Assembly (NCBI GenBank): GCA_010909165.1
Contig: MU008171.1
Span: forward strand, 682,001-746,000
Direction of reading: 5' to 3'
Length of the DNA stretch: 64,000 nt
Source of the DNA: Anthoceros angustus
Taxonomy: Eukaryota; Streptophyta; Anthocerotopsida; Anthocerotales; Anthocerotaceae
Position numbers and translations under genes: made by a program
Shown here: piece after piece, positions 22,007 through 34,282 of the stretch
Position numbering within the stretch: position 1 is the first letter of the stretch
How the letters are laid out: every line of letters begins with the position of its first letter
The notes under the pieces: model-generated
The model's database searches: none
What the model saw: only the letters and a program-made list of their open reading frames with translations
What the model was told of the DNA's origin: nothing

Positions 22007-25000
22007 TCAGCAGCTCCCCCCGGAAGTCATAGGCAGATTGCCGAATCCCATGTGATGCACAACACTGTGGAGGTCGTTATCCCACACTGTTGATGTCTGC
22101 ACAGTGAGCACCAAAAGCGCAGGTGAGTGAGTACCCCGGGGGTTGGGGGAGGGGGGGACATGGAGAGGACACACGCTATCAAGCCTTCCTTGGGATCGTA
22201 CACCTTGCCAAGGCATTCACCTGAGAAACAGTATCTCCATAGTTATCCAGGCACGGTGACATGGGTGCGTTCATGCTCTTCCTCAGTGCGTCGTAGGGAG
22301 CCCCCATGGTCCTCATATCCATGGCGCAGGTGGCGCCCATCTGCATGGCCATTGGGTGTTGGTGCTGCTGCTGGTGCAGGAGGTGGGTCGGGTACGGAGA
22401 CGGCATAGGCATCGTGTCGTGACCCATAATCAGGTGATGCTGTTGCGGTTGATGTTGGAGTGAGCTTCGTTGCTGCTGAAACATCTGTAGCATTGCAAAA
22501 TACTCCTTCAGCCTCCCCACTAGTGCTTAAGACTACTTAGTAACAAAACAATGCTAGCTCAAGACTGAGCATTCCACAAGTAGCTAGATGTACCTCTTTA
22601 GATATGATGGTATCCATGTTGAATTCCAATCTTGGGTTGACGGCTGCGAGCTTCAGAGAAAGGAACTGCATCCACACAACACCAGCAGACATCATGATCA
22701 GGAACAAAGATCCACCACCACCGAGAGCTTTCAAGAGTGGATTACAAAAGCATGTCCAAGAAATCTCACCTCCACTTGCCGCTGTAGGGACTGCACGTAG
22801 TTGATGATTTCATCCAGCATCACAGCTTTGCCAGTAACCTGTTTACACAGCACATGTACAACAACATACGTTCATGAGCCAACGAGATCGGAGGAACTCA
22901 TGGGCATCCTCAAAAGTCACGCTGAAACTAGGAGGAAGCTTGAGAGCTGCAAGCAACATACCTTGCTGCAGCCGGGAACAAGATCTTGAAGGTACTTCAT
23001 GCGTTCAGAAATTTTCTCACGCCTCACCTGCAGAGACGTAAGAAGCCGTGGCATCAGGCTTGGCACTAGAAAGTGATGTCTGTGAAAAGGTCATGAAGGA
23101 CGAGAAAGCGATGACTCACCCTCTCAGCGAGACTGTGGCTGTCGGTTGCCTGCCCACGCCGAGCACGAACATGGATGTAGTCGGGCTTGGGGAGCTCAGG
23201 AGGCTTGCTGCTCTCCTTGGCTGGTCCAGGACTGGTGCTGTCTCCAGAATCGCCGCAGCTCTTGGTGTCCTTGTCTCCTCGGCTTCTCTTGGGATTCGCA
23301 ACAGGAGGGTCCTCATTCTACACACAGCATTGGGTCCTGCGTTCAGAGGCCACTCTACATCCAGACGGCACAGAAGAGCAGCACTGGTAGCCTGAGTGGG
23401 TTGGAAACACTCACCTTGGCAGATTTGGCAGGAGCAGATGGAGAGCGGGAGCCGTTGTCAGCTGCATTCTTGGAGGAGGCAGAGATCTTGTCTTCAGACT
23501 TCCTCTTCTTGCCTTGGCTGTCACTGGAGCCCTCCTTGTCCTGGTCGGAGCTGGAGGAATCCTCAGGGCCATCGCTGGACTCCTTCTGCTGCTCTGATCC
23601 TTCCTCCACCTTCACCACAGCGTCCAAGGGAAGCTTGGCCACCGTGGAGGGGCAGCTGGAGGTTCTGGCCAGCCGCTTCCCGGTACTGTTCCTGGCCGGC
23701 ACAGCCCGTCTCTTGTCGGATCCCGCGCCCTGCTGGCTCTGCGACTCGGCGGCGGTAGAAGCAGAGGGGCTTCTCTGCTCCGTCTCCATGGAGGCGGGGG
23801 CATTGGAGCCGGAGGAGTTGGTGGCAGCCTCGGAAGCAGCCGGCTTGCTGCCCTCCTGGCCGCCATTGGGCGGGGCATTGGGTTGTTGCAGGTGATCCGT
23901 GCTGAGCGGCGGGCAGCTGCTGGTCCTCCACAGCCTGGAGCCCTCCCCGGCATTCTGCTGGGTGGACTTGACAGGCGAGGCTCTCCGGGATTGCTGAGTC
24001 CGCACCTCCATAGGCGGATTGCCCCCGGGCCCGGACCGACTGGCATTGGTGAAGGAAGAGAAGCGGGCGGCCCGCTCAGCGAAGCCCGGGTCGGAGGAGA
24101 ACTGCGCCAGGCAGTGGGAGGTGGCGAGGCGCACTCCGGGCGCCGCGCACGCTCCCTGCAGGTGAGCTATGCTCCCCTGGCCCCCGTCCATGCTCTGGCC
24201 CATCCAGCCGCCCGCCCTATTGAGCACCCTGTCCATGGCCGCCGACACCGCAGCCGGATTGAAGAGCTGGAAGGAATTGTGGGTGGTGGGGCTGGCCGCC
24301 AGAGGGTGGCCATGGCGGGAGATGAAGGCAGCTCCGGGATTCATCACTCCTCCTCCCTCTTGCACCAGCATTCCCCCTCCGGCCAGCAGCCCCGGGGGGT
24401 TCTGAAGCAGATTGCTGCCCGGGAATCCCCCGCTCATGGGGACAACCACGCTGTTGCTGTTGCTGTTGTTGGCGTTGTTGGTGTTGTTGTTGCAGCTGTT
24501 GTTGTTGGCCATGTGAGACATGTTGAGCATCCTGGCGACGGGGTTGCCGGAGGCGCCCACGGACATGGGCATTCCCCCTCCGCCCGCTCTGGAGCTGGCC
24601 CCGTTCCCGCCGGGAGCGAGCATGGACACGGAGGGGAGGTAGCGCATGCCGGAGTCCAGCAGTTGCTGCTGCTGCTGCTGCTGCTGCTGGGGAATGCCGC
24701 ACCAATCCCCTATCTCAGAGCACATCATCTCCTCCCGGGAGGCCGAAATCCGCTGGTGGTGCACGCTCATGTGGGAGGGATTGTTGGCGATCAGGCCGGC
24801 CTGATCAGAAGAGAGTGAGCACTGATCCATGGCGGGGCCGAGCCCGGCGGCCTCCGATCCTCCATTCCTGTGCTGCTGCAGCGGATTCAAGTCCCCGTAC
24901 CCCTGGCCATGCCCCGCCATGAGCACGTCCGAGGTCTGGAATTGCGGCCATGGGCAGGTCTGCGAGGGGGGCGAGGCCGGTGAGCCCCCCTGGGAGGGCG

Positions 25001-25244
25001 ACGGGTAGCAGGTGTTGGAGGACGGCATGGACACGAAGCACTGCTCCGCCTCCACATCGATATCCTGCTGCCCATGCCCCATTCCGTGCTCCCGCAGACT
25101 GGAGTAGGAGGCCGGGCCGGCGTCCCCCCCGACATCCCCCAACATCTGCTGGAAATCGGCGTTGGAATCCATCACCTGCGGGAAGCAAGAATCCTGGTGC
25201 TGCTGCTGCAGCATCTGCAGGCTGCGGCCGTAGCTGTGGTTCAT
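22007..25244 (-). CDS. CIB/BEE-type bHLH transcription factor
   Basis: A nuclear dimeric E-box-binding regulator. Seven exons join in frame: 25244-23415, 23317-23120, 23027-22962, 22838-22770, 22665-22594, 22484-22221 and 22096-22007, giving about 862 residues. The bHLH is encoded by exons 2-5. Exon 2 ends with [19 protein letters not shown] and LAER, then [39 protein letters not shown] and [15 protein letters not shown]. The His-Glu-Arg triad of G-box binders is present (H..AER..R). The C-terminus [16 protein letters not shown] is the family's conserved tail. The first exon, 610 residues of Gln/Asn/Ser/Gly-rich sequence with Q and N runs, is far longer than in typical members of 300-550 residues. 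The 5' end of exon 6 is the least certain boundary. Upstream, the transcribed strand is CT-rich, as plant leaders often are. Confidence 0.92.
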
Positions 25245-26220
25245 CTCGACGCTGTTAATCTGCGCTGCCAGATGCAGATTTGGTCAGGCTGTGAGGAGCC
25301 CGGGATCCGGCACTGACAAATCCACACCGCACTGACACTGACACTGACACTGACACGGACACACACGCACACAGATAGACTGAATCCGGCAGCAAGTGAT
25401 GAGATGATGGGACAAAGTTCCAGCTCTAAGACTCGCATTCGCTCTTCTGAGTAGAGCAAAGCCCAGCCCAGCCCAGCCCAACCCTACGTCCGTCCTAGCA
25501 ACCAATCCTACCACCCCGGGCTGGTTGCGGCATTGCGCAGACAGCGGGATCCACACAATGCTACTCTCATTTGTCAGGCTCACTGGAGCTCGGAGTGCAG
25601 GCTGCTGCCAGTAGAGCGAAAGGGAGCGGAGCAGGGAGGCTGCGGGAGGCAGCGGGAGCAGGGAGCAGGTTTGGGGAACCCAGCTTCATCAGCCGCCGGG
25701 GTAAGCAATTGAGGAGAAGCAGAGGAGACGAGGCGAGAAGGGGCAGGGGGAGAAGAAAGGAGGAGAGGAGGTGAAAGGAGAAGAGAAGAGAAGAGAAGAG
25801 GAGGAAGCGGAGGTCCTGGAGGCGAGCTGGTGGAAAGGAAGGAGAGGAGCGCAGGGGGCTGGTTTTGTGGCCGGCGCAGGAGGCTTCCTTCTCTCACACT
25901 TTCACTCTCCGCTCCGAGAGCAGCTTTACCGGGGCTTGGCAAGTGGCACAAGGAGGAATCTGGGCATTGCCTGTTTGTGTACCGCTGAGCTCTGGCTGTG
26001 GCTGTGGCTCTGCCGTCTGCGTCTGAGTCTGCGTCTGGCTCTGGCCTGCAGGCTGCAGCAGCTGCACGCCTGGCGCTGGACGGATCAAGGTCTGACTCTC
26101 TCCCTCTCGGCTCTTGTAGGCCCTGCCCTCGGGATTTACTACTCCTGGCCTCGTCACACTCACTTGGCCGCTGCCTGCCTGCCTGCCGCTTGCCTCTTGC
26201 CTCTGCCTCTGCGTCTGCCT

Positions 26221-26228
26221 CAGCCTCT

Positions 26229-26275
<47 letters not shown>

Positions 26276-26334
26276 CCTCTCAGCCTCTCAGCCTCTAAGC
26301 CTCTCAGCCTCTCAGCCTCTCAGCCTCTCAGCCT
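26221..26334. repeat. CAGGCT array followed by CAGCCTCT array
   Basis: About eight CAGGCT hexamers (26231-26273) pass into about eight CAGCCTCT octamers, an abrupt change of repeat unit within one array. Confidence 0.95.
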
Positions 26335-27650
26335 GTGCCCCTGCCAGAGCCAAGCTCGGCTTGGCCTTTCTCCTTCTAGAATAGCGCCGCTTCTGACACG
26401 CTCAAGGCCGCAGGCTCGCCAAATATGGGATTCACTCGTGACTTACCCCTGCTTCTTATTTGTGCGCGCATGCGCAAAGGCCAATCCACTTGCATTTACG
26501 CCTGACATTTATGTGCATGTATGTACAACCCGGCACCCGGCTTTGGCAAGCCTAGCCAACGCTGCTTCCTGGTTCACGTCCGGTCAGCTTTCTGCTCTCG
26601 TGAGCTTGTCTGAGAGAAGTACCCGGCCTTGTGCAGCAGGAAGCAGAACGCAGGAAGCAGAAGCAGAAGCAGAAGCAAAAGCAAAATCCATTATCCACCT
26701 GCTCCGAGTTTCCCTCCCGTCTTTACCACATCGTATCCATAGCAGTTTGTGTACCGCATGTCCTTTAGCAGTCCCGAGTCCCACGGCTGTGGCCCACACG
26801 CGTACGCCTGTATCGCACTTCCCGCTCTACTTGTGTGTCTCTATTTCTCCACATATGTATGTACATATGTATTTGCGCCAAGGCTTGTTGGCTTGTGTGA
26901 ATTGCGGAAGACGCGAAAGGAAGTCGTATCACCGCTGCTCCTGCTCCATGTGCACACAACACAGGCCGCGGGCCTTAGGCCTTGGGTAGCCTGGACAGCG
27001 GGCGCATCATTTCAATAACTATAACGCGCCCTGCTCCACGATGTGCCAGCAAGTGACGTAAATGAGCTCCACGTACAAAAACAAATCATATGTGGTGGAA
27101 GCCAGTAAGGTACTCTACATACCTTACTCATTATCTTTTTCTCTTTCTATCACCACACAAATTTCTTTGTCTCTCTTCCATATCTTTCTTCGGATTATAT
27201 GGCTGTGTGCTTATTCATTATCCCCAAGCCCTTCTTGGTGGATCCCGGTACGCTTTATTTATGATTATAGTAGCATATTCAATTATATAGCTCCTCATCA
27301 TCATCAGAACTAGTATAGCATAGATTCAATTATTCGAGAGTTGTCCAGGTTTTATTATGATGAATCTTTGAATACATATTATTTATGGAAACATGGGTAG
27401 TATGAGAAAGGACATGAAACATAGCGGTCCCACACGAGATGCCTCGAAAAAGAGAGTGAAGAAGGCATGATTGGTGGAGCGAGAATGTTGATGAAATCCT
27501 TAAGTCCCAAAATCTGCTAGGGATTTTAGAGGTACAGTGATAGTAGTGGGGCTATAGATTGGTGGGTACGATTGTATTTTCCGGGAACATAGATGCGAAG
27601 GTGCAAGTAGGAGAGTAGGAAGCAAGTTGATGATTGCGGAAATGATTGGG

Positions 27651-27709
27651 GGCGAGGACGAGGGCGAGGGCGAGGGCGGGGGCGAGGGCGAGGGCGAGGG
27701 CGAGGGGGT
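27651..27709. repeat. GGCGAG hexanucleotide array
   Basis: About nine GGGCGA units with single interruptions. Confidence 0.92.
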
Positions 27710-28786
27710 CGGAGGTGGGACGGGACGGCGGAAGGACGCTTATCTGTTACTGTGGACGGGACAGGGGACGGAGGGTAGAGGGTGGAGGGCCCCGGGCGCG
27801 GCGCAAAGGCGCAAACAAAGAGACCAAGATATGAAGGCGGAAACAGTAGATGGTAGTGCGGGCGGGTGGGAGCACGCGAGCACGCGAGCACGCGGGGCCG
27901 GGATATAAAACGGCAACAGGAACAGGAAACCGGGCCCGGGTTCCATCATCCATGGGTGGTGGTGGGCTACAGAGTACAGAGGCAGAGGCAGAGGCAGAGG
28001 CAGGCAGCCTGCAGTGCTGCCTGCTGCCTGCTGCCTGCTGCCTGGACCACAAGCAAGGCCGAGAGCCCAGGCCCCAAGCCCGAGGCGCCCCAAGCGCGTG
28101 CCTTGTTATCAACCAGCTTCCAGCTTCCAGCTTCCTGCTTCCTGCTTCCTGCTTCCTGCTTCGGGCTCGCGCTCAGGCTCAGGCTTCCCTCCCGCATGCT
28201 GCCCCAGATTCGCCGCTACCTGTCAGGCGAGCCGCTTGCGCGCGCCGGGCCGCCCCGGCCTGGCCTGCTCCCATTGCAGGACGCCCGCTCCCCACACCCC
28301 AGGCGTATTAGTTATTGGACCGCGCGCTCCCCCGGGGAACTACAGTATGTACATATGTACGTATGTACATACATAATATGTGCAATTAGGCGGTAGGCGT
28401 GCCAGGAGTAGGCAGTGGGCACTGGCAGGCAGGCAGCGGCTAAATGAGTGGAGACGGCACACGTGCGGGAGGCAGGGAGTGCGCGAATCCGCGAATTCGC
28501 AAGTCCGCGAGTCCGCGAATCCGCGAATCCGCGAACCCAAATAATGAAGGCAGGACAAAAACGGCGGGGCTGGGACCAGGGCGGCTTCATTACCGCCCAA
28601 ACAAAGGCAGGTGGGCATTGAATTCAGGCGCAGCCGCAGCCGTGCCCTAATTTCCCGCCCTCGCCTCGCCTCCCTCGCCTCGCCTTGAATAGGCAAGGCC
28701 AGGCAATGGGCGTAGGCGCCGGCGGGGAAACCTGGACAGCCCGGTACACTCTACAGTACTTGCAACGTACTTTGTACCCGTTTCGC

Positions 28787-29120
28787 GTTTGCCCGTTTGC
28801 CCGTTTGCCCGTGTGGCCGTGTGCCCGTGTGCCCGTGTGGCCGTGTGGCCGTGTGGCCGTGTGCCCCTTCGCCCCTTCGCCCCTTCGCCATGTTGCCCCT
28901 TTGCCCCTTTGTCCGTAAGCCCGTTTGCCCGGTTGCCCGTTGCCCGTTTGCCCGTTTACCCGTTTGCCCGTTTGCCAGTTTGCCCGTGCCTTTGCCCGTG
29001 CCCGTTTGCCCGTGTGCCCGTTTGCCCGTTTGCCCGTTGCCCGTTTGCCCGTTTGCCCGTTTGCCCGTTTGCCCGTTTGCCCGTTTGCCCGTTTGCCCTT
29101 TTGCCCGTTTGCCCTTGCCC
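28787..29120. repeat. 8-bp GTTTGCCC minisatellite with variant blocks
   Basis: About 334 bp of octamers. The majority unit is GTTTGCCC. A block of GTGTGGCC/GTGTGCCC variants lies at about 28808-28865, followed by CTTCGCCC and CTTTGCCC variants at about 28866-28910. The unit is not the plant telomere repeat TTTAGGG. Frames through it (Pro-Val-Cys-Pro-Phe-Ala) are artefacts. Confidence 0.97.
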
Positions 29121-29518
29121 TACATACTCTAGGCGGCTGAGCCAAGTTACGGAGCGGTGATCGCGTGCGGCCACCTGGGGGAATACAGCGTCATGATTGG
29201 AGGCCCTGCAGCTGCGGCTCGCAGGTGCAGCGGATAGAAAGTCATCGGACCGGGGACCGGGGGCCAGTGACCGGCGACTGGTGACCGGGACCGGACCCGA
29301 TCGCGCAGTGCAGTGCAGCGCAGTGCAGTGGAGTGCAGTGCAGTGCAGTGTAGTGCAGTTAAACCAGGTGGAAATGTGAAAAAGCTGGCAGACTGGCAGG
29401 CTGGCAGGCTGGCAGTCCGGGGCCCCGGGCCCGGATCGAGCATATCTAAAGCGCGCGCGCCATTGGCCATCGGTCCCAGGGCCCAGGCCCCAGGCCCCAG
29501 GCCCCAGGCCGCATCGCC

Positions 29519-29581
29519 CCGCTCTCGCTCTCGCTCTCGCTCTCGCCTTCGCCCTCGCTCTCGCCCTCGCCCTCGCCCTCG
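29519..29581. repeat. CGCTCT / CGCCCT hexanucleotide array
   Basis: Ten hexamers pass from CGCTCT to CGCCCT. Confidence 0.92.
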
Positions 29582-30575
29582 GCGGCGAGATGTGGCCAGG
29601 TGGCGGCCCCAAGGCGTGGCGCCATGCCACTGGCCGCACGCGCCCGTCACGTGCCTCGAATCCACATCCTCCATCGCCATTCTCCTTCGCCCAACTTGCT
29701 TCGCGCAATGCGGTAATCCTGGTATGGCCATGGCTAATTATGTGTAATTTGGGGCGGCCAGGGCATTGGGTCCGCGCTCCTCGCGCCTGCCGCCTGGCCG
29801 CAACCGCCACCGCAAATCGCAGGTGCTAGCTGCTCATCTCGCCTCCCTAATATAAACATAGGTTCAAGCCCGGTGGCCCCTTCACACACACGCCATTTGT
29901 CTAATCCCAGATTCCAGATGCGCCACCGCTGCCATATTAGTCTAGTCCAGGCAAACCAGGCCGCGCCTTTTCCCAGGCCCCGGCGCCCTATCGAGATTAC
30001 AGCCTTTCCGCGACCACCCATACTTTTCGGCCTCGGCCAGCGCGCTGGGCTGGGCTCGGATGGGGTCGCAGGCGTCGCAGGCGTCGCGATTGGCTCGGCT
30101 TGCGAGAAAAATAGAATGGAAGACGATTAGCGCAACCGATTTCTCCGCTCAGAAAGCTGACGCGTTCAGGACATGGCCCCCCCACACGCCGTCCAGCGAA
30201 GGGACGGGAAGGGCCGGGCCGGGCCAGGATGGCTGCCACTAATTGCATCGCCTACCTCCGCTCTCACTGTCCCCTCACACCCATCCGTCGGGAATCGGGA
30301 TAGGGCCGGGCCTCACTCCTCTTCCATATCTACCTAGTTAGGGTTAAAATGTGGAATTCACGCAACACTTGCTTCGCTCTCCCGCCCCAGGGCCCCTCCA
30401 GTCCCCACTCTCTCCTGCGGCGACACACAAAACTGCGTGAGGAATGGGTCGGGGAAAATGAAGCCCCCTTCGGATTGCTCATCTCCTGTCGGAACACTTA
30501 CACCAAGGGGGGTGCAGTGCAGGAAGGCGGGAGTTCCATGTGTCTAGTATGTAGGTGGTAGCATTCTGGTGCAGG

Positions 30576-31948
30576 TCAGTCAAGCTTCTTGGTCTCCGCC
30601 TTCGCCACCTGAGCCGCCACTGTGGCTTGGTACTCTTTCGAGTACTCGGCAGCGCTGAAGGCGTGCCGCTGGAGGACTGCGAACACTGCCATCTCCACGC
30701 ACACCAATAGGTTTTGGTACGCCTCCTCGATCTGGTTCACTTCCAACCAGATGTGGTCGCTGCGGATTATGTCTCCGGCGGCCAGTAGTTGGAGCACCAC
30801 ACCCTGCAGGACATTACTCACACTTTTTGGTCACTCTCAAACTCGAGCCTGCTACCTCTGCACAACTAGCATCACAAGGAGTGCTCACGACTGCTGCCTT
30901 GTCAACACACACTCCACACAACAGCAAGCAGTACCTGCCAGAAGGAGAAGAATACGACACCCTTGATGCAGATGAACTTGGCCAGCGGGTTGTGCGGGGC
31001 CAACTCCTTGTGGAACAGGTGGTAGAAAAGCACCAGAGAGTACATGGCCAGGGAGACTGACAGGTTCAGGCTCAAGCTTATTATCCAGCTTATCGCTCCC
31101 TCATACGAATCTAGCAGCTGCAACACAATCATCACTGCTGAAAGGACCGGCCTTATGATGATGAACTGCCAAGTCCACCACTGAATCAGTCTCAAGTTCT
31201 TCTGGTTCAAGGGTGCTTCACGAGCCTGCGAAAAGTTACAGTACACCACCGAGTTACAACTCGCCTTCTTCACTTCACTATCATCCGTTACTTCTTCGGG
31301 AGCATCAGGAGGGAGGAACTCACCACAAACAGGGTAAGGGGGAATGAGTTGTGAATCACGCGGCCCTTGATCTCATCAGGAATGATGTTTTTGCTTACCG
31401 AGATGCCCATGTAGCTATACATCAGATACAAAAAGGCTGCAATCACCTGCCATACCAACATACAGTTACAGTCAAAGCCACTGCATTACGCAAATTACCG
31501 CACTCAACCTCAATCACTCCAAATTCTGGCCGGATACATCCACCACCATCTCTCAACACAGACTATAAAAAACACAAGCACAAATCGGCACACACACACA
31601 CACACAACACAAGCCGTGATGCAAAACATACTGTACTTCACATTCAGGTAGAAAAAGGGAAATTTAAACACCAACAATAGCCTCGTAGCACTCCTTGATG
31701 GCATCCAAAAATGTGAACAGTGCCTCGCTGCCGGTGATCTCCACCAAGCCAAAGAAGGAGTTGACAGCGTAAATCGGAGCCATCAGCACGATCACGATAA
31801 TAGCCTTCTGTTCCTGGGGATTCTTCCAGAACAGCAAGTGTTGGGACACCAGAGTGGTGGTGAAGTGCAGAGAAAGCAAGGTGCACAACCCCGCCGCCGC
31901 CAGGGTGATGCTCCGCATGTCCCATTGCACAATCTGAAAGATATCCAT
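30576..31948 (-). CDS. DUF300/TMEM184 family membrane protein (LAZ1-like)
   Basis: A multipass membrane protein of the TMEM184/organic solute transporter-alpha family, to which plant LAZ1 proteins belong; LAZ1 acts at the vacuole. The substrate is unknown. Four exons: 31948-31676, 31446-31324, 31225-30935 and 30803-30576, giving 304 residues. Hallmarks are HLLFWKNPQEQKAIIVIVLM, APIYAVNSFFGL, IIPDEIKGRVIHNSFP, QWWTWQFIIIRPV, VSLAMYSLVLFYHLFHKELA and KFICIKGVVFFSFWQ. Repeated hydrophobic segments agree with about seven transmembrane helices. The start is the ATG at 31948 (MDIFQIV), because upstream in-frame codons lack an ATG. The first donor, ATT|GTTGGT, is weak but gives exact family alignment (YEAI|VIAAF). 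CSN5 lies upstream in the same orientation. Confidence 0.9.
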
Positions 31949-32549
31949 CTCGCCGCTCCTTACGACAACAACAGTTCCAGCTAACACTCAAGCTCCGCCG
32001 ATCCGTCCCCAGCCTGCTGCCGGCTCATCAGTCCCTTGGCGCGTTCATCGGGCAGCCCAACGATCCGACGCAGGACGCAGGACGCAGGTTTCAGGATGCT
32101 GTATTAGACAGTCAGCACTAATGACACTTCGATGGAGCCGAAGCTTTCCGCGTTCCACATGGCAAACCTGCCCTCCCTTCCCTAACAGATATTCTTCTCT
32201 CTCTTTCTCTCAAACGCCGACTTGGAGAAAGCAACTCGGTGATACTAATCAAAGATATTTTGAAGATTGCACTTCCAGTAATAGACGCTCTTGGCATAGC
32301 TGCCGGAACCTATTGTTGTTTTTCTTCCACCTGTTAGCGCACGATTACGAGAGGAGGGTGCAAACAGTGCAAAGGTCCCTCCTCTCTCTCCGTGCTTCTC
32401 GGATCCGACACGAGTGCTAGAAGAATGGCCCTTCAGTCCCGGTAGTAGATTTCTCAAAGTGTAACAACACTCTCACCTGATCAAGCTCACCTGACATTAC
32501 TTCTACATGAATGTTTATCTACAGCAAAAATGCGCGATGACGCAGCATT
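31949..32549. other. Spacer between CSN5 and the DUF300 gene
   Basis: Both flanking genes run leftward, so this 600-bp spacer should hold the CSN5 3' UTR and the promoter and leader of the DUF300 gene. No other gene is supported. Confidence 0.5.
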
Positions 32550-34282
32550 CTACGATTCCACCATAGGCTCCGGCCCAAAACAATCGAACGCTAAGGAAGA
32601 CGGTGCCAGTGCAGATGTCGGTGTCACAGAGTTGAACAGAATGTCCTTGATTACCTGGGTCGTGACATGTCCACCGGCAACACCCATGAGACAAAAGTGC
32701 TCAACAGGGCATGACATAAAGGCAGACTGCATGGAAGGCGTGCTTGTCAGACAGCACTAACCTGTGACATCAGGCCATGCACCTGCTCAACAGTTATCTT
32801 AGAGCTATCCTTTGTGATCTTCGCCAGCTGCGACTCTTCCTGTGGACATCAACCACGACGACGATGAGGTTAAAACACTAGTCGTTTGAAACAATTGCAT
32901 GGGAGCCTCACAGCAGTGACCGAGGAGGCACCCATTCCCAGTACCTCTTTCTTTCTCTGGGTTGGCATGAAGAAGCTACCCATGCGCCCTGAATGTGCTA
33001 GTTGGCTTTCAGCCTGTTCTAACTTCTCGGCTGCAAAACACACCATCAAATAACGTCCCTTTAAAAGTCACGTGGACTGACATTGCAATCTGTTGCAGAC
33101 AGCCAGGGCAGCAAACCCACCTAAATCTGAAACCTGTCCAGCAATGTAGTCTCGGTTGCCTAGGAGGGGGGAGGATGAAAGTGTGTTCACCCAGTACTTG
33201 TTCCAAAGTAGGTCCAGGAGATGAGAGTCTAAAGAGGACTTGAAATAGGTTATGTCCAAAGGGTAATACTGCATTGCAAGAACCATACAGCGACCGTCAT
33301 ACATGAGAACACAGACCGCAACCTGCCTTCATCTGGTTACGAAATCAGTCATGGTACATACCTGCTTGCAGTGAACTCCGAAGTCCTCAATCTTGTTCAA
33401 TGGTATCGTTTGATACTCCGAAGCAGGTTCATCTGGAGGCTTGTAACCCTGTGGGTATGTTCTAAAAGCGCCGATCTCCACTTTCCCTGCTGACACAGTT
33501 CTTGTGGGATCTATGACAACTGCCAAAAACGGATCCTGATATTGCTGGCTCATCATTTGTGTTGACACATCAATTCCTGACAGCCAACATCCATACCCTG
33601 GATGAGAATGGTACCACCCCACGACATTTTCCAGCCTCCCAACCTGCCCACACAACCAAGACAGTCCCTTGGTCAGCATCACACGCTGCTAGTACGCTGT
33701 AACGAAGACAAGACAAACTTTTGCTCGAGCTCTGCATGTCCACCAGCTCCTCCAGGAAGCCCCCATGCGAAGCTGCATAGCCTGCCAAATTGCCTGACAC
33801 CATCTGTGACCTAATGTCACAGATGGTGTCATACTTCCTGCTTCAACCAGTGCTACCAATTGCCCCAGTCCGAGATGGAGAAAAAAGAAGGGTACCTGCT
33901 TGTTGGCCTGCGAGTACTCCACCATATACTCGTAAGCATCAGCCTGCGCATTGACCCTAGTTTCCGTGCCCTCCACGGGCAAGGCGAACGCATCCATGAC
34001 AATTATGGTGTTGCCGTCTGTTTTGCCCTGCATGAGGCCCATGACCTCAATGGTGCCCCCTGACCGGGCATGGACGACCATCTTGAGCAGGGCCAGCGCC
34101 GAGATCTTGACGTTCTTGAAAAAGTGGGGGTCCCTGTTCCAGGGCTTCTGCTGCTGGATAGTGGCCTGCACGGCCTCGTCGTACTCGAAAACAGCGTCCG
34201 AGTCTGCTGCGGCAGCGTCCTTGATGTTGTTCTCCAGCTCCCATGTCTGCCGCGCAACTCCAGAGGAGGTGGAGGCCTCCAT
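32550..34282 (-). CDS. CSN5: COP9 signalosome subunit 5 (JAMM deneddylase)
   Basis: The catalytic subunit of the COP9 signalosome, a zinc metalloprotease that removes NEDD8/RUB1 from cullins in nucleus and cytosol, controlling CRL ubiquitin ligases. Six exons: 34282-33896, 33643-33362, 33268-33121, 33030-32945, 32839-32762 and 32654-32550, giving 361 residues, close to the usual plant length of about 357. The MPN+/JAMM motif [14 protein letters not shown] has zinc ligands His141, His143 and Asp154 and the conserved Ser151. The catalytic Glu is in [17 protein letters not shown]-terminal TWELENNIK and C-terminal [20 protein letters not shown] are diagnostic. The start is MEASTSSG at 34282, although the frame remains open upstream without a better ATG. 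It is arranged head to head with the zinc-ribbon protein gene. Confidence 0.97.

Larger units (their letters stand above)
25245..30575. other. Intergenic repeat-rich block
   Basis: The first several hundred bases should contain the bHLH promoter and leader (CTCTTCTC-rich on the minus strand, about 25690-25810). The rest carries many unrelated simple repeats and no supportable gene. Besides the arrays listed separately it contains TGCCTGC units at 28010-28045, CTTCCTG units at 28110-28165, CCGCGAAT units at 28485-28535 and GTGCA units at 29308-29360. A TATAAAAC word at 27904 has no associated gene. Confidence 0.6.

Noticed and set aside
28787..29120. Telomere-like or CRISPR-like array
   Set aside because: The unit GTTTGCCC differs from the plant telomere TTTAGGG, and there are no unique spacers; this is a minisatellite.
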